Part shown: piece after piece, positions 6,168-9,261 of the stretch
Position numbering within the stretch: the stretch's first letter is position 1
Layout: the number at the start of each line of letters is the position of its first letter
NCBI GenBank assembly: GCA_023435325.1
Contig: JAEYRT010000187.1
Location: 1-9,261 of the forward strand
Length of the DNA: 9,261 nt
Origin: Pseudomonadota bacterium
Lineage (GTDB): Bacteria; Pseudomonadota; Gammaproteobacteria; Burkholderiales; Burkholderiaceae_C
Direction: 5' to 3'
The notes under the pieces: model-generated
Seen by the model: only the letters and a program-made list of their open reading frames with translations
Databases searched by the model: none
What the model was told of the DNA's origin: nothing
Translations under genes and position numbers: made by a program

Positions 6168-6908
6168 ATGAATGCCCCTTTGTCCCCTGCATCCCTGTCC
6201 AGCACTGCCGCCCTGGAAGTGCGTGATGTGCGGTTGCAACGCGGACGCACCCCAGTCTTCGAAGGACTGAACCTGCAACTGCACGACAACCGCATCGGCC
6301 TGATCGGCGACAACGGTGCGGGCAAAACCAGTTTGCTGCGCTTGCTGTGCGGACTGGAAGTACCGGACAGCGGACAGGTGCTGAGCCAGGGTCAAGATCT
6401 GCACGCCGCAGGCAGTCAGCGTGCGCGCTGGGTGGGCATGATGTTCCAGAATCCGGACGACCAGATCATCTTTCCCACCGTGGTGGAGGAACTGGCGCTG
6501 GGCCTGCAAGGCCAGGGTCAGACCAAAAAACAGGCCAAGGCCCAGGCACTGGATTTTTTGCACAACCGTGGTCTGCAAGACTGGGCGGACCGCGCCGTCA
6601 CCAGTCTGAGCCAGGGCCAGCGCCAGCATGTGTGCTGGCTGGCATTGCTGCTCGCCGGTCCGCGCAGTCTGCTGCTGGATGAACCTTATGCCAGCCTGGA
6701 CCTGCCCAGCCAGGCACGCCTGGCATGCGATATCGCCCAAGCGCCGCAGCAAGTCATCATCTCCACCCACCTGCTGGAGCATGTGCGCAGCTTTGCACGG
6801 GTGGTGTGGCTGGACAAAGGGCGAATCCGTGGCGATGGCCCCGGGCATGAGGTGTGCGCGGCCTATGAAGCCGACGTGCGCATGCGCATTGCCGCCATGA
6901 AGGCATAA
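6168..6908 (+). CDS. bioM: ECF transporter ATP-binding protein, BioM-like
   Basis: This is the cytoplasmic ATPase (A-component) of an energy-coupling-factor vitamin or metal uptake system, most like proteobacterial BioM of biotin transporters. Seen: 246 residues from the ATG at 6168 with a complete ABC motif set. Walker A is GDNGAGKT (47-54), the Q-loop FQNPDDQIIFPTV (93-105) is of the ECF/CbiO type, the signature is LSQGQRQ (147-153), Walker B is SLLLDE (167-172), the D-loop is SLD (176-178) and the switch is His201. The frame is open upstream to 6003, but homology to ABC ATPases begins near residue 15, so the shorter start is taken. Its ribosome site is weak, and ATG at 6126 remains possible. 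The stop is 4 bases before bioN, so the two are one operon. No BioY-type S-component is adjacent. A cobalt or other vitamin ECF ATPase is the alternative. Confidence 0.85.
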   Translation: MNAPLSPASLSSTAALEVRDVRLQRGRTPVFEGLNLQLHDNRIGLIGDNGAGKTSLLRLLCGLEVPDSGQVLSQGQDLHAAGSQRARWVGMMFQNPDDQIIFPTVVEELALGLQGQGQTKKQAKAQALDFLHNRGLQDWADRAVTSLSQGQRQHVCWLALLLAGPRSLLLDEPYASLDLPSQARLACDIAQAPQQVIISTHLLEHVRSFARVVWLDKGRIRGDGPGHEVCAAYEADVRMRIAAMKA

Positions 6909-6912
6909 AAGC

Positions 6913-7506
6913 ATGGGCACGCTCTACAGCGAACACCTCACCTGGCTGCACCGCTTCAGCCCTGCGCTCAAGCTGGTGCTGATGGCCGTGTTCAGCACGT
7001 GGCTGTTTCTGGTGCAATCACCCGTCTTCATGGTCAGCGCCGCAGTCGCGTGCGCCGTGCTGTGGCTGAGTCTGGGCAAGGCCACCCGCGTAGCACGACG
7101 CCTGATCATCTCGGTACTGATTGCCGCACTCTTGATCGCTGCATTCCACGTGTTCATGGGCAATGCCACTTTGGCCCTTGTGAGTTCGCTGCGCCTGGCC
7201 TGTGCGTCCACCCTGGGCGTCGCTTTGACCGTCACCACCCACCCCACCCACATCCTGCAGTTGCTGGAAACGCTGCTGCAACCCTTAGCCCGAATCGGTT
7301 TTCCCTCGCAGCGCTTTGCCTTGCAACTGGCGCTGATGATGCGTTTCATCGAGCACTTTTTCGTGCAGTGGAAACGGCTGGATGACGCCTACCGCCTGCG
7401 CACGGGCAAGCCGGGAGGTTTCCGTTTGCTTGCACCGCTGAGCATCCAGATGCTGCAGACCGCCAGACGCGTGGCCGATGCACTGTTTGCGCGGCTGGGT
7501 CAGTAA
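6913..7506 (+). CDS. bioN: ECF transporter transmembrane coupling protein (T-component), BioN-like
   Basis: This is the inner-membrane T-component that links ATP hydrolysis by BioM to a substrate-binding S-component. Seen: 197 residues, the short length typical of BioN rather than CbiQ or EcfT (about 230-270). There are about four or five hydrophobic segments, near 19-35, 38-53, 63-82, 88-107 and 136-150. The cytoplasmic coupling helices carry two Arg motifs: DAYRLRTG (158-165) and DALFARLG (189-196), in the places of the family's two Ala-Arg-Gly motifs but both modified. It starts 4 bases after bioM, with AAGG in the bioM 3' end as a likely ribosome site. No S-component follows, because the next gene is on the other strand. 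A T-component for another ECF vitamin system is the main alternative. Confidence 0.85.
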   Translation: MGTLYSEHLTWLHRFSPALKLVLMAVFSTWLFLVQSPVFMVSAAVACAVLWLSLGKATRVARRLIISVLIAALLIAAFHVFMGNATLALVSSLRLACASTLGVALTVTTHPTHILQLLETLLQPLARIGFPSQRFALQLALMMRFIEHFFVQWKRLDDAYRLRTGKPGGFRLLAPLSIQMLQTARRVADALFARLGQ

Positions 7507-7514
7507 GCGCACAC

Positions 7515-7538
7515 AAAAAAGCCGCTTTGCAGCGGCTT
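7515..7538 (-). terminator. Rho-independent terminator of the universal stress protein gene
   Basis: AAGCCGCT (7519-7526) and AGCGGCTT (7531-7538) form a perfect 8-base stem with a TTGC loop. The minus-strand product ends in six T (7520-7515), so it terminates the usp transcript. On the plus strand no T-run follows, so it would stop bioMN only weakly. Confidence 0.88.
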
Positions 7539-7564
7539 GGTGACAGTGACGCGATCCTTGGCGC

Positions 7565-8002
7565 TCAGTTGCGCACCACAAGCACAGGCACATGGGCAGC
7601 CTGCAGCACCCGCTGTGCCACGCTGCCGAGCACCAGCTTTTCCAGACCACGACGGCCGTGCGAACCCATGACGATCAGGTCGGCACCCACGTTTTCTCCG
7701 ACCCGCACAATCCCTTCGTGCACGGCATGGCCCTCACCCACCAGCGTCTTCACAACCACGCCGGAGTTGGCCATGGCCTGGTTCACTTCTTCCAGGGCCT
7801 TGTTGGCTTCGGCCGTGGCAGCGCTCAAGTATTGGGCCTGGCCATAAGCGAAGTCAGCACCCACGCCAGTGAAGGGATAAGGGTCGAGCACGTACACGGC
7901 CGTCACTTCGCTGCCAAAGGCCTTGGCCAATTCAGCCGCCTTGGCCACTGCCGACAGGGAAGTTGCCGAGCCATCCACCGGAACCAAAATGTGCTTGAAC
8001 AT
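7565..8002 (-). CDS. Universal stress protein, UspA family, ATP-binding type
   Basis: This is a small cytosolic alpha/beta protein of the UspA superfamily. Members help cells survive starvation, oxidative or low-oxygen stress. Seen: 145 residues, a single Usp domain. The N-terminal strand is KHILVPVDGS, with Asp10 at the nucleotide site. The C-terminal ATP-binding motif fits G-2x-G-9x-G-S exactly: GSHG at 113-116, nine residues, then GS at 126-127, so it belongs to the ATP-binding (UspFG/MJ0577-like) group rather than the UspA type that lacks it. The ATG at 8002 has GAGGAG six bases upstream. The frame is open further to 8239, but the upstream residues have no Usp character. An FNR/ANR-like box lies about 80 bases upstream and a terminator follows, so it is an independent unit. 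The exact role is not known. Confidence 0.95.
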   Translation of the reverse strand: MFKHILVPVDGSATSLSAVAKAAELAKAFGSEVTAVYVLDPYPFTGVGADFAYGQAQYLSAATAEANKALEEVNQAMANSGVVVKTLVGEGHAVHEGIVRVGENVGADLIVMGSHGRRGLEKLVLGSVAQRVLQAAHVPVLVVRN

Positions 8003-8083
8003 GATGTTCTCCTCAAAATAAAAACGGGTGCCGATAAGCATCAGCCCATGACAACAGTCTGCGCTGCTAGTACACCGCACGTC

Positions 8084-8097
8084 TTGATGCGCGTCAA
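8084..8097 (-). promoter_or_regulatory. FNR/ANR-like box upstream of usp
   Basis: The minus strand reads TTGAC-GCGC-ATCAA, which matches 9 of the 10 defined bases of the FNR consensus TTGAT-N4-ATCAA. It is 82 bases upstream of the usp start. A class II arrangement (centre near -41.5) would put transcription start near 8049 with a leader of about 47 bases. No strong -10 is visible, as expected for an activator-dependent promoter. Anaerobic control of usp genes by FNR-type regulators is known in other proteobacteria; here it is inferred. Confidence 0.6.
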
Positions 8098-8505
8098 ATC
8101 CAGACTGTATTCCCAAGGGTTGCATTCTGCCTGCCGCCGCGCAATGGCACATCTCCTCCCGCCGTTTGCGGTCATGCCGATAACCTGATAGCGGGTGAGC
8201 CAAAAAGCACGCCATGTCGTTACAACCAAATAAAACCACGACTTCTTGTTTTTATAGCTTGCTCGACAGCGAAGTTAGCACTTCATTACCTGATAATCTA
8301 CAAATCAGTAAATATTAAATTCACACAAAATATTAAAAATCTTTTCTCAAAATTCACCCATCGTGGCATCTGATTTTCAAAGAACCAGAATAAAAAACCG
8401 CTTTTTTCAAAATTAACGGGTCAATCGATTATTGAACTCTGCATTTAACAATTGACAACAAACTTCAGGTGCATTAAGTCTCAGAGGCTGATAGACACAA
8501 GCAAT

Positions 8506-8519
8506 TTGACGTAAATCAT
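8506..8519 (+). promoter_or_regulatory. Weak FNR-like box upstream of the HD-GYP-like gene
   Basis: TTGAC-GTAA-ATCAT matches 8 of the 10 defined bases of TTGAT-N4-ATCAA and lies 65 bases before the start codon. Alone it would be a chance-level match in AT-rich DNA. It is listed because a better box faces usp across the same intergenic region. Confidence 0.3.
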
Positions 8520-8583
8520 CAATTAACGCAAAAACTCTGCGTGCCTGTTACAGGTGATTTACAAACGAAAGCTTCGTTACTCC

Positions 8584-9261
8584 ATGGCTTACCAATCTGT
8601 AATGCGTCGAGTTCAGCCAAGTGAATTAATCCTTGACAAGCCTTTGCCTTGGCCTCTTTATGATGAGTATGGCAATTTACTCTTGAGAGAAGGCTACGTC
8701 ATCAGCATTCCTCGCCATTTAAGCTCTTTGCTTAAGCGTGGCGCATATGTGCATACAGAACGCAAGATAAAGCCTGCCTTTATGGATGACAACGCAGCCA
8801 GCCGCTTGGAATCCGAATATGTTTTCAGAACCAAGCCCCTGCCTATGGTGCAGCCGGTTTTCGGGCGGGCGGAAGCATTGGCTCAAACGCTCAAACGCCT
8901 GCACGCGCATATGCTGGCCCAATCGCTGCAGGCGGAACTGCGCACCATTGTGCGCAGCCTGGCCCACGCGCTCATTCAGGCTTGCGCAGATGACTCAGAT
9001 GCCCTGCTGGCCGCTTTTCACCTGGACAGGCAGTCCCCCTATCTCGTTATTCACCAGCTTCTGGGCTGTGCACTCACGGAAATTGCGGCCCGTGAAATGG
9101 GGCTGGATGAAGCAACGCGTCTTTCTCTGGCATGCGCCTGCCTGACCCGCGATATTGCCCTGCTGCCCTGGCAGGCTCAGTTCGATATGCAGACCCACGG
9201 CCTGGATCCTCAGCAAAACGCTCTGGTGCGCGCCCACCCCTTGCGCTCTGCAGAGATATTG
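8584..9261 (+). CDS. HD-GYP-like signalling protein with altered HD motif, N-terminal part, cut by window edge
   Basis: HD-GYP proteins hydrolyse the second messenger cyclic-di-GMP. Seen: 226 codons, open at the right edge. Residues about 20-56 (PWPLYDEYGNLLLREGYVI, then LLKRGAYV) match the small N-terminal domain common before HD-GYP domains in betaproteobacteria. Residues about 100-226 match the start of the HD-GYP fold: YLVIH (153-157) with the first conserved His157, then LTRDIALLP (187-195) in the place of the catalytic LLHDIGKIGIP. RAHPLRSAEIL (216-226) fits the next metal-ligand helix with His218. The HD histidine is Arg189 here; Asp190 remains. The signature HHExxDGxGYP would lie beyond the edge. 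The protein may be catalytically weak or a binding-only receptor. ATG 8584 has no strong ribosome site, and ATG at 8602 is an alternative. An HDOD-type regulator is the other reading. Confidence 0.72.
   Translation, partial: MAYQSVMRRVQPSELILDKPLPWPLYDEYGNLLLREGYVISIPRHLSSLLKRGAYVHTERKIKPAFMDDNAASRLESEYVFRTKPLPMVQPVFGRAEALAQTLKRLHAHMLAQSLQAELRTIVRSLAHALIQACADDSDALLAAFHLDRQSPYLVIHQLLGCALTEIAAREMGLDEATRLSLACACLTRDIALLPWQAQFDMQTHGLDPQQNALVRAHPLRSAEIL

Larger units (their letters stand above)
8003..8583. other. Long intergenic region with AT-rich core between usp and the HD-GYP-like gene
   Basis: No gene is supported in these 581 bases. The first 230 bases have average GC and contain the usp leader and its FNR-like box. 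From about 8220 to 8560 the sequence becomes strongly A/T-rich with several short inverted repeats: CTGAT/ATCAG at about 8291-8309, TCAAT-CGATT-ATTGA at 8422-8436, CCTGT-T-ACAGG at 8544-8554 and AACGAA-AGC-TTCGTT at 8564-8578. A TTGACA at 8452-8457 could be a -35 element, but the -10 region downstream (TTAAGT) is poor. The stretch is likely regulatory for the right-hand gene, perhaps bound by a nucleoid protein. Confidence 0.5.

Noticed and set aside
8003..8239. Upstream extension of the Usp frame to 224 codons
   Set aside because: Residues before MFKHILVPVDG are unlike any Usp, and GAGGAG marks the internal ATG; the extension would also run through the FNR box.
8392..8407. AAAAAA-CCGC-TTTTTT hairpin as a terminator
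   Set aside because: There is no GC stem, only A/T pairing; no gene ends next to it.
1..9261. CRISPR arrays, tRNA or rRNA genes, complete insertion sequences
   Set aside because: No regularly spaced direct repeats, no cloverleaf with a T-loop signature and no transposase frames were seen on either strand.

Overview
The window looks like chromosomal DNA of a betaproteobacterium, most likely in the Comamonadaceae (Comamonas, Delftia or Acidovorax relatives). This is inferred from moderately high GC coding DNA, a DctPQM TRAP operon with many family-typical residues, a BioM/BioN-type ECF transporter module and the style of the intergenic hairpins. No species call can be made from sequence alone.

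Layout. Positions 1-962 (minus) hold the N-terminal 320 codons of a type I restriction subunit, HsdR, which runs off the left edge. Just upstream of it (1021-1536, minus) is a decayed fragment of a P4-type tyrosine integrase. It keeps only the middle of the protein, has an in-frame TGA, and abuts the last gene of the next operon. Together these look like the edge of an acquired restriction-modification island. Positions 1544-4572 (minus) are a complete tripartite TRAP uptake operon in the order dctP - hairpin terminator/attenuator - dctQ - dctM. Its substrate is probably an organic acid but cannot be named. Positions 4573-4915 are an AT-rich divergent control region with nested inverted repeats. 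A small one-helix membrane protein of unknown function follows (4916-5275, plus). It converges on an FMN-dependent NAD(P)H reductase of the ChrR/YieF family (5466-6017, minus), with a long bidirectional hairpin terminator between them.

Divergent from the reductase is bioM-bioN (6168-7506, plus): the ATPase and transmembrane energy-coupling pair of an ECF vitamin transporter, with no substrate-binding S-component beside it. It converges on a universal stress protein (7565-8002, minus) that has its own terminator and a near-perfect FNR/ANR box upstream. A 581-base, largely AT-rich intergenic region leads to a plus-strand gene (from 8584) that runs off the right edge. It resembles an HD-GYP cyclic-di-GMP phosphodiesterase whose first catalytic signature reads RD instead of HD.

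In function the window is a mosaic: defence DNA at the left, then nutrient uptake (TRAP, ECF), redox and stress functions (FMN reductase, UspA with an oxygen-control box) and a signalling protein. The points most worth following up are the integrase scar fused to the TRAP operon, the ECF module without an S-component, the FNR-like boxes and the degenerate HD-GYP protein.
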